The notes under the pieces are model-generated. The model made no database searches, had not been told where the DNA came from, and saw nothing but the letters and a program-made list of their open reading frames with translations. This document shows positions 1-43,715 of a stretch of 64,000 nucleotides of DNA, in pieces. This DNA comes from Pelecanus crispus (Eukaryota > Chordata > Aves > Pelecaniformes > Pelecanidae): the NCBI RefSeq assembly GCF_030463565.1, contig NC_134644.1, positions 103,040,765 to 103,104,764 on the forward strand. Reading direction: 5' to 3'. Positions within the stretch are counted from its first letter, which is position 1, and each line of letters begins with the position of its first letter. The translations under genes and the position numbers were made by a program.

Positions 1-2610
1 TGGAGTGGTTTTTCAACGAAGAAAAAGTTAAAACAATACCAATGCCACAGTTCCTGATGCATCCTCCCTCCTACCGGCCTCATGACAGCTTTGAGTCATC
101 TGACTGTGCTCAGCCAGCAGGGATGAAAAAAAAATCTGCCACTTAGTGCAATGTTGAGGCAAGCACGGCAGGCACGGCAAGAGAGCAAGCAGAAACTGCA
201 AGGAAGAGTGGGAACATGCCCGTGGGGAGTAAGTGGGGAGACAGGAGGGCATCACACAGCCAGCTGGCAAACTCAGTAGTAACCAGCCATCAAAGAAATG
301 TAGGGAGAAGTGTTTCCTGGTTTTCAGCAAACACTTTAGATTAGTGATCCACAGAACCAGCTCTTTAAATGCAAAAATCTTGAATTGTTTAGATATCTTA
401 AGGTGATGCTTGTTCTCTTACCACAGAAAAAAATGTGTATCGTGTGCCGATCTCACTGGGTTCAGTTATACTACTTCTGCATACACAGGAAAGCACAACC
501 AAAGCAGAGGCACAATTACTGCCTAAGAGTGGTCTGCATTTTTAACAAATACTAACTATGAACATTAATCACTGCTCATCAAATACAGTAATTCCTAAAT
601 GCCATTTAATGGCTAATTACCACTGAAGTAACGTGGTAAGAGATTTTACAAAGCAATTTGACTCTTTCAAAAGGTACAACGAAATGCGTCCAAGATTGAA
701 AACACCACAGAAGTGATATTACTTGAGTCTCCAAACTGTTGAATTTAACATGCTAAAGAAACACTGCAAGTTTTTTAACATCTCACACAACTCTCTTCAA
801 TAATAATTCACATGCAAGTTAAGAAAAAAAATCTAATGATACCTCTAATCCTTTAGCAGGACCTGTACTAGAGACTTCACTATTGTGACAATGACCTGAA
901 AACACACCAAGTTGTTCACAGATCACATAGATTACTTCATGTAAATTGGCACAAAAAGTTAATTCATAAACTTCAAACTTGTAAAAGGAAGTATGTTTCT
1001 CCCCACACTTACTAGTACACAGAACTGTCTTAAAATTTAGTTCCATCTGCAGAAATTGGAAGTTGTCAAAACAGGGCACAAAGCTAACATGGAGCTCAGT
1101 AATGTAACAGTGGTTCACAGACTTCCTCATACCAAAGAGCTGTGCTTGGAGCCAGCCCTTCATTTCTCAACAGCTGACCAACATGGGCTCTTGATTTCAT
1201 ATCTTAAAACCCATCCTGTAACTCACCATTGGTTGCCAAGTCAGCACATATGTAAAATAAACCTGAAACTCTACTTTTCAGTTAACCTGCTGTCTTGTAT
1301 AGCCAAATTTTCAGAGAACGTAATTACAAACAACTAGAAGACGATCAGAACTGCATGCAGGTCCTGGTGGGTGGTGGTGATGACCACCTTTTGGGGAAAA
1401 AAATCATCAATTCCTGGTGTTGCCAGTCAAAGCAGCTGTTTAAATTACACTTTTATGTACCCCAAAAATCCACTAGCATTGAACAAGCTCCTAGTGGAAG
1501 ACAGCCTGCTCGCATATCTAAATGTGGCTGGTTTTGTTATGATTTGTCTCAACATTAGAAAATGCACATTAACTTGGAACTGGCAAAATCAGCCCTCAAA
1601 AATCTGACTGACTAATACAGAGTGGGTTGCTGTGAGGAAGAGATTTCTTGATCTTTTGCTTATAGTGCTGAAATGGCAAATTTAAGTATTAATAACTGTA
1701 TCTCAGATGGATTTTGGACTTGTAGCCATCTACCAAAGCATTCACTGGCAGACAATGGGAAAGCTCATCCTGATTTTTGAGCATATGCTTTATTTACTGT
1801 TCTAACTAAATGTACTTGGAGCTGTGTTTGGGTTCAATACTGCTAAAAAGCAATGCAGATTCTTCACAAATAAAATAACACACTGGGAAAAACACTAACT
1901 ATGACCACTTCTCATCCCAGCCACTGGCATATGCAAGAGACTGACGTGCATGTGTTTGTGTAGATAGCACTGACAAATATTAGGTATTTAACTTAAAGAG
2001 TCTCTTCACCGAGTAGCAAAATAAATCTTCTGGGAGGAAAATGGTGATTTTCCACAGAAACTTTTTGTTGTCAGGTTCCAGGGACAATGCTTAGTTAGCC
2101 TTAATTAACCTCCATTTATACCACAGCCATTACTGATCTTTCACCTGACTTCATTACCCACTCAGACAAATACTCAAGACCTGTGTTCTTTCTTCACCTT
2201 CTAAAATTAGTTTACAACAGAAGGAGCTGTAAAAACATACCACAGTTTTCTTCACAAACTTAAAAGCAAAAAACCAGACCACAAAATGACAAGATCAGCC
2301 TTCTTAAAACTTTTCCTTAACCTTCTTTTCAGACAGGCCAACCTTATAACAGCTATGAATTGTTCTACCACACGTTTCCTCAGCATTTTTTTCTTGGTCT
2401 AGGCTTGTTTAACTGTCCACCTGCGCACATCCTGCCATCGCCCCTACAGCAAGCTTGTCTGTAGCAGATGGAACAAACTTCATCAGAAGGTGAGATTTGC
2501 CCTCCCACCTTCTGTACTGGACAGAGGTGCTGGTTCCCTTGCTCCTGTCCCTGCCTTCCCACAATTTGGCGTGGCAGGAGTCAGCCAGTGCAATCAGAGC
2601 AGTGAAGTCC
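1..2610. other. Probable CHMP5 intron 1, no gene seen
   Basis: This AT-rich stretch has only short open frames with no recognisable protein. It lies downstream of the CHMP5 first exon on the minus strand, so it is most simply intron 1 of that gene. No repeat or RNA gene could be supported here. Confidence 0.5.
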
Positions 2611-3166
2611 TGTCCTGGTTTCGGCTGGGATAGAGTTAATTTTCTTCCTAGTAGCTGGCACAGTGCTGTTTTGGATTTAGTATAAGAATAATGCTGCTAA
2701 CACACTGATGGTCTAATTGTTGCTAGATACATCTAGTTCCTGCTAGGTTCATCTCTTGGCTGTTCAATAGGGTTGGGGGTGTTTTTTTTGTTAAAAACCA
2801 AGTGCTGTATGCTTAGAAGTTTGTTCTGATGGAGGGGAAAAGAAACAGTACCCTAAACAGATACAGTAAGGAAGAGACAGTATATAAACAGGGGGGGAGT
2901 TGGCAGGGGGGCAGCGATCACTGCGCAGGGTCTGGCTGGGCATTGGTCAGCGGGTGGTGAGCAACTGCATTGTGCAACACTTGCTTTGTATACTTTATTG
3001 TTATTATTATTTTCTCTTCCTTTGTTGTGCTGTTCTATTAAACTGCTTTATCTCAACACACGGGTTTCACTTTTTTCCCCAACTCTCCCCCCTATCCCAC
3101 CTGGGGGGGGAGGGTGAGCGAGCGGCTGTATGGTGCTTAGTTGCCAACTGGGTTTAAACCACGACA
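2611..3166 (+). mobile_element. Solo LTR of an avian endogenous retrovirus (ERVL-like), mosaic form
   Basis: The element begins TGTCCTGGTTTCGGCTGGGA and ends AAACCACGACA, giving the TG...CA ends of an LTR. The flanks AGTCC (2606-2610) and AGCCC (3167-3171) look like a 5-bp target duplication with one change; a 5-bp duplication is usual for the ERVL class. A TATATAAA box lies near 2881, followed by a short G run. No internal coding region is attached, so it is a solo LTR left by recombination. It shares both ends with the copy at 16909-17499 but carries a different central block (about 2740-2880) that also occurs alone at 5619-5755. It probably lies in CHMP5 intron 1. Confidence 0.8.
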
Positions 3167-3199
3167 AGCCCTCAGATGGAAATATTGACGATATCCATG

Positions 3200-3490
3200 A
3201 GGATGTAAGGAGAGCCAGGCCTTACACGCACATAGCGTGCATCCATTTATGGGATGCGCTCCTATGCACAGAGAACAAATATAGGCATGGGTGTATATAC
3301 GCACAAGTAAATGTATGTCCCAGCATACCTGTATGCTCCCACACGCGCTGTGCTGATGCACAGGTGCAGACTAAAATTCACGCGTGCGTATACACAGACA
3401 CACCGCACCGAAGCACAGGCACGCAGCTGTGCACGTTCAAGTATGCGCGCACAAACACACACACTGACTCACGCAGACGCCGTGCCTGCA
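3200..3490. repeat. Alternating purine-pyrimidine CA/CG-rich low-complexity tract
   Basis: The stretch is dominated by degenerate CACA, CACG and TGCG steps (for example acacagacacaccgc and cacaaacacacacac) and grades into the CHMP5 CpG island. It appears to be a decayed CA repeat with many CpG steps. Open frames across it are low-complexity artefacts. Confidence 0.55.
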
Positions 3491-3909
3491 CAGAGCTGCG
3501 TTCCCACACTCCGACACGGAGGCGCACACCTATGCCCCGGTGCGTGACGTCACGCACCCCCACAGCCGCTACCTCCGACCCAGCGCAGGCCCACGCACCC
3601 CCCGCGGGCACCCGCACAGCTCCGCGCAGGGGTAGGCAGACAAACACGCAGTACCCCACGCACGAAGCTCTACGCCCAGGCCTAGGCGAGCGGGGGCAGG
3701 CGCGGCCCGCCGGGCCCAGGCCCCTGGACCCGCAGCGGGGCTCGGGCCTCGGCCGGCCGGGCGCGCCCCACAGCCCGGGCTGGCCGTGCCGCCCCCGTCG
3801 CTCCCCTGCCCCTGCCGAGGCGGCGGCCGGGCCGGGCGGCCCATCGGCCGGCCCCGGCCCTTCGCGGGGGTCGGGGGTGCGGGCCAAGCCCCCCGGGGAG
3901 GGCACTCAC

Positions 3910-3978
3910 CGTCCCGATGCAGTCGGTGAGGCTGGGCGGCGGCGCCTTCGGCTTCGCTTTGCCGAAGAAGCGGTTCAT
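3910..3978 (-). CDS. CHMP5: CHMP5, first coding exon (partial gene)
   Basis: CHMP5 is an ESCRT-III-associated protein that binds LIP5/VTA1 and works in multivesicular-body sorting on endosomes. Seen: an ATG at 3978-3976 on the minus strand opens 23 codons ([11 protein letters not shown], then a PPP stretch and SLTDCIGT) that match the start of vertebrate CHMP5 nearly residue for residue. The exon ends in a clean donor, ACG|GTGAGT, at 3909. The next exon should begin with the VDSRAES-type sequence; I did not find it between 1 and 3900, so intron 1 runs off the left edge and at least 3.9 kb of it is in view. The exon lies in a CpG-rich block, about 330 bp from the FH stop codon. Only the N-terminal basic segment is present, so nothing can be said about the rest of the gene. 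A first-exon pseudogene is possible but the intact donor argues against it. Confidence 0.9.
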
Positions 3979-4157
3979 GGCGGCGGTGCCTCGGTCTCGG
4001 TCTCGCTCCCGATGCCGGCAACGGCAGCAGCGTCCCCCGCCGACCCGGAACACAAGCGGCAGCCCGGCCCCGCCCGCCGCCCGCCCCAGCCGGAAGCACT
4101 CGCAGAGCGGCGCAACCCCCGCTTCCGCCCTCCCCTCCGCGGCGGCGAGCGCTGCTT

Positions 4158-4177
4158 GCCCGCCAGGGGGCGCCACC
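4158..4177 (+). promoter_or_regulatory. Strong CTCF-like site between FH end and CHMP5 start
   Basis: The sequence CCCGCCAGGGGGCGCCAC closely matches the CTCF core CCACCAGGGGGCGC. It lies about 80 bp beyond the FH poly(A) signal and about 180 bp upstream of the CHMP5 ATG, the position expected of a boundary between two closely packed genes. Occupancy is inferred, not seen. Confidence 0.6.
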
Positions 4178-4256
4178 GCAACCTATTTAAAGGGCCGGCA
4201 GCGCTGAGGGAGCCGGGAGCCAGCCGTCAGACAAAAGCGTACCGTATTTGTTTTGG

Positions 4257-4266
4257 TTTATTTATT
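4257..4266 (-). terminator. FH: FH poly(A) signal (overlapping AATAAA pair)
   Basis: On the minus strand AATAAATAAA lies about 40 bases after the FH stop codon at 4308-4306. It gives two overlapping AATAAA hexamers. Cleavage would be expected near 4230-4245, so the FH 3' UTR would be only about 60-75 nt. Confidence 0.75.
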
Positions 4267-4305
4267 TTTTTATGTTAAGAACACTTTTTTTGTGTGTTAA
4301 AGAAG

Positions 4306-21454
<17,149 letters not shown>

Positions 21455-21800
21455 GGCGGCGGCGGCGGGGAGCGCCCCCGGGGGCGGCCGCGGGGAGGGG
21501 AGAGAGAGGCAGAGCCGGCCCGCCCCGGACGAGCGTCAAGGTGGTAGAGGGCGACCGGCCCCGCCGGGGCTCCGCCGCGCCAATCGGCTGCCGCGGGCGG
21601 GGCGGGAGGCGGGCTCAGGCCGAGGGGCGGCCAGCCGCGGGAGAACCGCCTCGGCGGCGGAGCGGGGCGGGGCGGGCCGGGGGCGGCCCCTCGCCCCCTT
21701 CCCGCCCCCCCAGGGCAGGCTCCGGCCGGCCCGAGGGAAGCCCGCCCGCCCTGAGCGAAGAGCAAGCCACCGAACAGCTGTTCCCGGACGACGGAAGGAA

Positions 21801-22760
21801 GGTACTCGCTTCTTCTGCTTTATTGTAATGCTTTTAAAGATGTATGAAACACTTTTCTCCTCCCCCCTTAACAACAGTCAGGGCTCCTTCGGTAACAAAA
21901 GCCAGGTCAAGATAGAGCCGCCTTTTCCCTTCCTGCCCCTGCAAGGGCGGTGCTTCCACAGGCTACCTTCCTCGAGTCCCGTCTCAACTCCTCGGTGCAA
22001 GGTATGGAAACACTACAAGAGTAAAAGATGGTGTATTCAGTTTTTCCAACGGCTGCCAGCAACATTCCAACATTGCGCTATTTTCAACATTGATTCAATA
22101 ACAGCCTACATTCAGCAGTAGAGAAAACAAAACAGGTCATAACTGAAGAAATGCTCCATTTAATTGCAATCTGCATTGTTACACTTCAGTCCTCCAAGAA
22201 CTGGGAGTCATTCATAGAAACGCCGCTAGAAACTGCTCTGTTAATGCCTTACAAGTTACATCTTGCACAAAAGCATGCTAAGTTTGAGGCTGGTAAGCTT
22301 TAATATTTAGGTTAAGTCTTCTGCAAAACTGCCCTTTGGTTCCTCTGAGAGAAAAGACAGTGTAGGAAATGAACACAGGACATGTGACAAAAATGGCTTC
22401 AGAAGTTCCAGAGATAGTAGAGATTAGCTATTGAGATTATATTCTGTTCACGGTATATTTTGGAGGAAGTAACTGGAGTATCTTGTTTCCTTCAGTAAAA
22501 CAGTATGACAATTTTCACAATTTTAGCTTTAAAAAAAACAAAGTTACAATAACTAGCGCATCATTTTCTTTTCTTTCATGTTACTTACAATCAGCAATGA
22601 CGATGCCATCTTAAGTCGCCATATCATAAAATTCAGCATCTCAATCTTGTCTAAAGCTATTGCAATGCATTTCTTGTTCTTAAAATATGGAAATAACTAT
22701 ACAGTCAAAATAAAAGCATTGTAATTATATACATAACAGCATATTCAAACAAATACAAAA
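21801..22760. other. SDHA-FH intergenic spacer
   Basis: This short AT-rich spacer separates the presumed SDHA transcript end (near 22760) from the FH promoter. No gene, RNA or repeat was recognised. Confidence 0.6.
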
Positions 22761-22777
22761 TACAAGACTTTAATTGC

Positions 22778-22783
22778 TTTATT
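22778..22783 (-). terminator. SDHA: SDHA poly(A) signal AATAAA
   Basis: AATAAA on the minus strand about 235 bases past the SDHA stop codon at 23019-23017. It is the first canonical hexamer I found in that direction, giving a 3' UTR of roughly 250 nt. Confidence 0.6.
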
Positions 22784-23016
22784 TAGACACATTCTGTGTT
22801 TTCCCTGTTATTTTTGATAGACAGGAGAAAGAACATAAGCTGTCCTGCATTCCATTTTCATAATTGTATAGTAAGCCACAGCAGAATACAAGCTGGAGAA
22901 AAGTTCAGTCAACACTTTCCATTAATTGATAGTGACAATACTATTTTGATTTGCTTGGGCCATGCTTATGTACAGTAACCCCCTCTGGGAGAGGACTGCA
23001 AGTTGAAAGTAAGTTG

Positions 23017-38597
<15,581 letters not shown>

Positions 38598-38626
38598 TTC
38601 GCACGCACCCGGAGGAGCAAACGAGG

Positions 38627-38636
38627 GCGCATGCGC
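38627..38636. promoter_or_regulatory. NRF1-type site GCGCATGCGC
   Basis: A perfect palindromic match to the nuclear respiratory factor 1 core, 30 bp upstream of the SDHA start codon. NRF1 is known to drive nuclear genes for respiratory-chain proteins. Binding is inferred. Confidence 0.65.
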
Positions 38637-38879
38637 GAAACCGCCGCTAACGGCGCCGCTACCCGAGGGGCTCGGCGGGAGAGACCAATTGTGCTGGGAC
38701 GGGGGGGAGTCACGGGCTGAATGCGTGCTTGCATGCGGGGTACCCCCCCCCCGCCAAAACGTCCCCCTCGTCCTGCTACCCGAGCGGGCTGAGACGGGGC
38801 CAGGCGACCGGAGGCTATTAGGACTCGGGCGAGTGCGTTTGTTGCCCCCCCCGGGCTCTCCCCCTCTTTCTCTAGGCTA

Positions 38880-38912
38880 ATGGGCTAGCCCGGGAGGGGG
38901 CGGGGCCAGCAG
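38880..38912 (+). other. CCDC127: CCDC127 non-coding leader exon (5' end uncertain)
   Basis: A strong donor, CCAGCAG|GTAAGT, at 38912/38913 faces the CCDC127 acceptor CTAAG|G at 39379/39380. This implies an untranslated exon 1 ending at 38912; where it begins cannot be read from sequence, so the left edge given is arbitrary. Confidence 0.55.
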
Positions 38913-39387
38913 GTAAGTGACAGCGGCAATGCCTCGGGGCTGGTAGGCGGCAGCCCGGTTCCGCGGCCCCATCGCCCTGCCCCGCCGGGCCCGCTCCCCC
39001 GCCCCGGGTCGGCGCTGGGCTGGTGGCGGGGCCGGAGCCTGCACCGCAGAGGGACCCGGAGGCCTTGGGGGCGGCGGCGGCCGGGGAAGGGGGGTGGGCG
39101 GTAACAGGGGCAGTGCCGAGGCCCGGAGGGAGGGAGGGAGGGCGGGCGGCCGGCCGCGCCCGGGCCTGCAGTTAGGGAGCAGGCCGGGGAGCCTCGTCGA
39201 GCTGGGCGAAAGCGCGTCCGTGCCACAGCTGCCAAGTGACGGGGCCGCCGTCTGAGGGTCTCGGGCAGAAGTACCCGTCCCGGAGTTAGCTGCGGTCCGG
39301 GGGAGAAGGTGGCTGTGGGAGCGGCCCCCCGCCTGTGCACACTGCTGAGGCCGTGTTTCTTCTCTCCTGTAAATCTAAGGTGCCTTC

Positions 39388-40850
39388 ATGAATAATTTAA
39401 ATGACCCTCCCAACTGGAACATCCTGCCAAATCAACGGGAGCCCGCGGACGAAGGCAGCAGATGGAACTACGCCTTGCTGGTCCCCATGCTGGGCTTGGC
39501 CGCCTTCCGTAAGTAGCGCCCAGGCCCTGTCCGCTGGAGCGGGAGCGCGTGGCTGCGCTCGGGCATCTCACCCACCAGCCAAAGGGGAGTCTCTGAAGCA
39601 GTACGGTAATGAAGTAATACTCCATCTAGAGATTGCCTCTGGTCTGCTCGTTTATAATGTTATAAACAGTGCTTACTGTTTATAACATTAAGGCAACAGT
39701 CATTTTTCACACATGGAATTGAATTCATGTTTAGTAAGTTCCAGTTTACAAAGCTCTCTCAGAAAAGTTGAACGTATGATGTGCTAGAGAGCCGAAAGGT
39801 AACAACCCAAAGAGCTGCTGATGTATATTTATTTACTGGACCTGAAAAGTTCTCAGTACCGTTCCTGCATTAGAAACCTCCAGTTTGTTTCCCCATAACT
39901 TTATTTTCCTTCTTTGATCCAAGAAGCATGTATATTAGCAATAAAAGACTAGGGGAGATTTTACTTCAGAGGAAACCTGATCATTTAAAGTGACTAACTG
40001 TGAAACATGGACCCACAGAAATACATTTTGTGGGACATATGAATAGAAGTGACTGTCACTGGGGAGGGCAAGAAAGAAAGGTTTTTTACCACTTAATAGC
40101 TTCCTTAGAGACATAGTTAATTAATCATACCCATCAATGTTATACTTATGTCTGAAGTCTCATTTGTATGTGATAGGTTGGATCTGGACCAGAGAATGTC
40201 AAAAAGAAATAGAAAGAGAAAAAAAAGAGTATTATAAAAGACATTCTTCGTTACAAAAAGACCTGGAAGCCAAATACCGGGATATAATCACAGAAAATCG
40301 TCGCACAGTTGCTCACTTGGAGTTGGAGCTTGAAAAGGAACGCAACAGAACCCGGAGTTACCGTGAAGCCCTCGTGTCCCAGAGTCGCAAACTAGTAGAA
40401 GAAAGAAGGATCCTAGAACAGGAGCAGGAGAAGTTAGAGCAAGAAAAACAAGTCCTTTTGCACTCAGGAGCAGCAGGTAACTTGTACCGAAGTTGTCTGG
40501 CAAAGGAACAAGAGTGGCAAAAGAGAGCCAATATTTTACTGAAAGAATTTGAAGAGGGACTTAAAGAAAGACAAGACATCTACTGCAGTCTTGTTGTACC
40601 CAGAAGCCAGAGACTAGAAATAGAGAAAAATCTGCTAGTTAAAGCAGCAACTGATCCTGTTGCTATGACTCTGCATATGGAAAGTGGCTTAAAAGATATT
40701 TTCAAACATGATAACTACTGTGGCAATCTGCTGAACAGAAACAAAAGTCAAAACGGAAGACTTATGTGGCTGTATCTGAGGTACTGGGAACTAGCTATTG
40801 AACTACAAAAGTTCAAGAGGGCAGAAAAGGCCATGTTAGGAAAACGATAA
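39388..40850 (+). CDS. CCDC127: Coiled-coil domain-containing protein 127 (complete)
   Basis: A conserved vertebrate protein of poorly known function, reported as mitochondrial. Coding exons are 39388-39508 and 40177-40850, joined in phase 1 across a GT-AG intron: 795 nt, 264 residues (human 260). The N-terminus MNNLNDPPNWNI is the family hallmark. Residues about 26-44 (WNYALLVPMLGLAAF then RWIW) form a short hydrophobic, membrane-anchor-like segment. A charged heptad-rich coiled coil covers about residues 48-150, followed by the conserved IYCSLVVPRSQRLEIEKNLL segment and the NGRLMWLYLRYWELAIEL region near the C-terminus. The start is chosen by family match and lies 8 bases into its exon. It is transcribed divergently from SDHA. 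Candidate poly(A) signals (AATAAA) are at 42057, 43109 and 43686; human CCDC127 also has a long 3' UTR, so the transcript may run to about 43.7 kb. Confidence 0.95.
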
Positions 40851-43715
40851 GTAGGGGAAGTAATGCAGTTTCATGTGATCCACCGTGCACAGTAGGGACA
40901 ATCACAGTTGTAGTCTAAAGCTGTTAAATTCTCCTGTTCTGTGTCTGTTTCTTCTCCTCGTTGCACTTGTATTTGCATGGGGCATGTGCAGTGTTGGCGT
41001 CTTTCCTTTCACTGTCTAACAACAGATGCTCCAGTGAGCTATGCATGCTCTTAAACTCTGTGAGTGTGTTTGTATTGCAGACTGCAGCATAGTATAGAGA
41101 TATGCCAGCTTCCATAGGTATCAGAAGCAGCAAAACAGAACTCTGTTTAAAGTGATTTACCTAGTTGATGGTCATACTCCATCAACAGAGAAGTGTGATT
41201 TGTCTCCCCCAAGTGGGGTAGCACATTGTGCTCCTTATCCCTAATGTTTTACATGGTGTCTCAATGCCATCTTTTTTTTTTTTTTTTTTTAATTGTTTGT
41301 TTGTTTAAGCAAGACTGATTTTGAGGCAGATGTTTGGAAGAGACCATGTTTGAGCAAGGTGCTTGTCACATGAATCCTACATGTATATGCATACATTTAT
41401 GTAAATATGTGTATGTATGAATGTGTGTGTATAAATGTATGTATTAGTATTCTGAGGGAGGGAATAGTATGATCATGTTTCAGATTAATCAGTCTTGCAT
41501 TGTCTTCCAGCTTACTATACAAATAGTACTTTATGAAGGAAACATCTGGACGATGGTAATTAAAATGACACACAGACAGGTTGATGAAAGTCTCATTGGA
41601 GCTAGGAATCCATGCTTGAATACTAGAGGGTGTATAAACTCGAAGTTGTATTCTCATCATACTGGAGATGTGTTAAGAACACTTACGTTTTTCTCTCAGT
41701 CAAGGTTTTGGTTGTAACCCAATAGTGTGCCTCCATTGTAGACGTCATAGGGCATTGGCTGCTACCTGGTTAGCTTGCAGGAACCTCCGGGTGTTACAGC
41801 CATCGCACCTGGCTCTGTTCCTTGGACAGGTCCTGTTCGTTACTCACAGGAACCTAAATGCAGCCTGCACTGGTAGCCAGTACCTCCCTCCCTGACTGTC
41901 TTGGTTCTCCCAGAACGGAAGTATACTTTTCCACAACGCTTAAATTTTGAGCTTATGGTTCACCACTTCATGTACACATGACTGTGAAAGCCTACAGATA
42001 CACAGGCTTTGCAAACTTTTAAGAAAGAGGGCTTTTTAATTTAGTTAGCACAGTGAAATAAACATAGCTAGATATTTAAATACCCCAGTGCATTTCCATG
42101 CTTGAAATATCTTAAACTTTGAGTGTTCTTTGGGTCCTCGTAGCAGTAGGAACCACCTTCTTTTTCAAATGTGCCATGTATTTTGGAGAATAACTTTTTT
42201 CTTCCTCCTTTCTAGTCCAGCCTTGGACCTTAAAGGGGCAGTGTTTGCCCTTTTGTTTATAACATCTGGTCTTCTCTGTTACTTGACTTTGATTAGTGTT
42301 GGTAGGTTGTCAGTTCTTTAATTAGCAGTTCTTTACTTACTGAGGGGTGGACTGGACAAACACGTTTGCTGTAGGCAATCAGCTACTGCATGGCCCAGAA
42401 GCAATCCAGCTAAGTGAATGCCCATCCAAGCTTATCAGAGAACCCCAGCAGATGTGGGTTTTTCTCTTATTTCCTTCTGTTTTCATTTCAGTCTGGGCAC
42501 AGAAGACAGCAGATAAATCTTCTGAAGTAGTGTGTGCAACCTAATCCAGTTACTCAGCAAAATTACCTAACAGGAAACAAAATTCTTAAACAGAATATGT
42601 TTCCCAACTACTCAGTTTTCCAGTTGTGATTTTGCTCACCTTGGTGGTGCTAATTATACTGTTGTATTGATTTATTAGTCTCTTACGTACAGATTTTTTT
42701 TTTTTTTAAATAACATTGTAGTAAAGAGACAGACCTGGGCAGGGTGGAACAAGATATTATCACAAACACCAGAAAGGGCAAAATTTGTCTGGATGCCATG
42801 CACATGTGAGTTGGGAGATGAGAATGCAGTTGAGTTACTACTTGTGTGTGTCAGCCCAAGCCAAGCTGCTGTAGCTGGCCATATGCACGTGCCCTAATTG
42901 CCCAGTAGGGCAAATTAGTTTGAACAACTAATTACCCTGTGTGTAATTCCTCCAGGATGTGGAAGGTGTCTAACCACACAGCTCTGGCACATTTCACATG
43001 TACATACAGGCAGTTAAGCAACTCAGCTGACAAACAGCAGCCAGTGAATCAACGCCAATGTATTTAAGACTTATGCCTTGACTTTGTACGTATTCATTAA
43101 TTCTTAATAATAAAAGATAAGCATTTCATGCCTTTTCATTTTTTTCATAGTTTGTTACTGACATCACTCAAAATATTTAAAGAAAAAGTAATCAAGAGGG
43201 TAAAATACTTTTTTCAGTAGAAATATGTAAGTTGAAGCATCATATGCTTGACTGTACAGGGTTGGATGCACTGTAATGTTTGATATTCACTTTCACTTCT
43301 TTAGAAGTGTCAGTTATTTGTATGACTAATTGTTGGACTATTGTTCATGGACACTTTGCAGATCAGTATATTAAGACTGAAGAGTTATTTGAGGAGGATT
43401 TTAAAAGTGTATAACTGGTTTAGAAGCACCGGTCCTGTTAGTTTTTACCAAAACTCATGTTTGTTGGTGTGTTATGTATTTTTGAAACATTTCCCCTTTG
43501 TAGGTTGTTATGTTGAAAGTTCTGTCTATGAGCTTTATCTTGCCCAACAACTATTATTCTGGATTGGTTATTTGTTTGGAAATGCTCATATATATGTAGA
43601 ATGCAAGAATAATTTGTTTTCAAAATATTTAATGAACCTTTTTTGGTTATGAAAATGGTCACTCACCTGTTAAACAATAGCAATTAATAAAAACCCTTAC
43701 ATATTTCTGTACTGT
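40851..43715 (+). other. CCDC127: Probable CCDC127 3' UTR and downstream DNA
   Basis: AT-rich, with AATAAA at 42057-42062, 43109-43114 and 43686-43691. Short open frames here have no recognisable homology. Which poly(A) site is used cannot be told from sequence. Confidence 0.45.

Larger units (their letters stand above)
3500..4200 (-). promoter_or_regulatory. CHMP5: CHMP5 CpG-island promoter
   Basis: The block is very GC- and CpG-rich and contains the CHMP5 start codon. Reading toward the gene, a TATA-like TTTAAATAGG lies at about 4181-4190, some 205 bp before the ATG, so a start near 4150-4160 would be plausible. GC-box-like runs fill the interval. The long open frames on both strands here are products of base composition and are not genes. 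Confidence 0.65.
38598..38912. promoter_or_regulatory. Bidirectional SDHA/CCDC127 CpG-island promoter
   Basis: Only about 315 bp separate the SDHA ATG from the donor of the CCDC127 leader exon, inside a CpG island running from about 38.0 to 39.35 kb. Seen here: an NRF1-type palindrome at 38627-38636, a YY1-like GAAATGGCGGC overlapping the SDHA ATG (38590-38600), a CCAAT box at 38685-38689 and a GC box GGGGGCGGGGCC at 38896-38907. No TATA box is obvious, as expected for a housekeeping mitochondrial gene pair. Confidence 0.75.

Noticed and set aside
1-3900. Exon 2 of CHMP5 within the window
   Set aside because: No minus-strand frame matching the VDSRAES...DKKISRLDAEL region was found, so it is taken to lie beyond the left edge.
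3130-4278. 382-codon plus-strand open frame over the CHMP5 exon
   Set aside because: It begins inside a solo LTR, crosses a CA-repeat tract and then a CpG island; base composition explains it.
43341-43652. 103-codon plus-strand open frame downstream of CCDC127
   Set aside because: No homology recognised and probably within the CCDC127 3' UTR.
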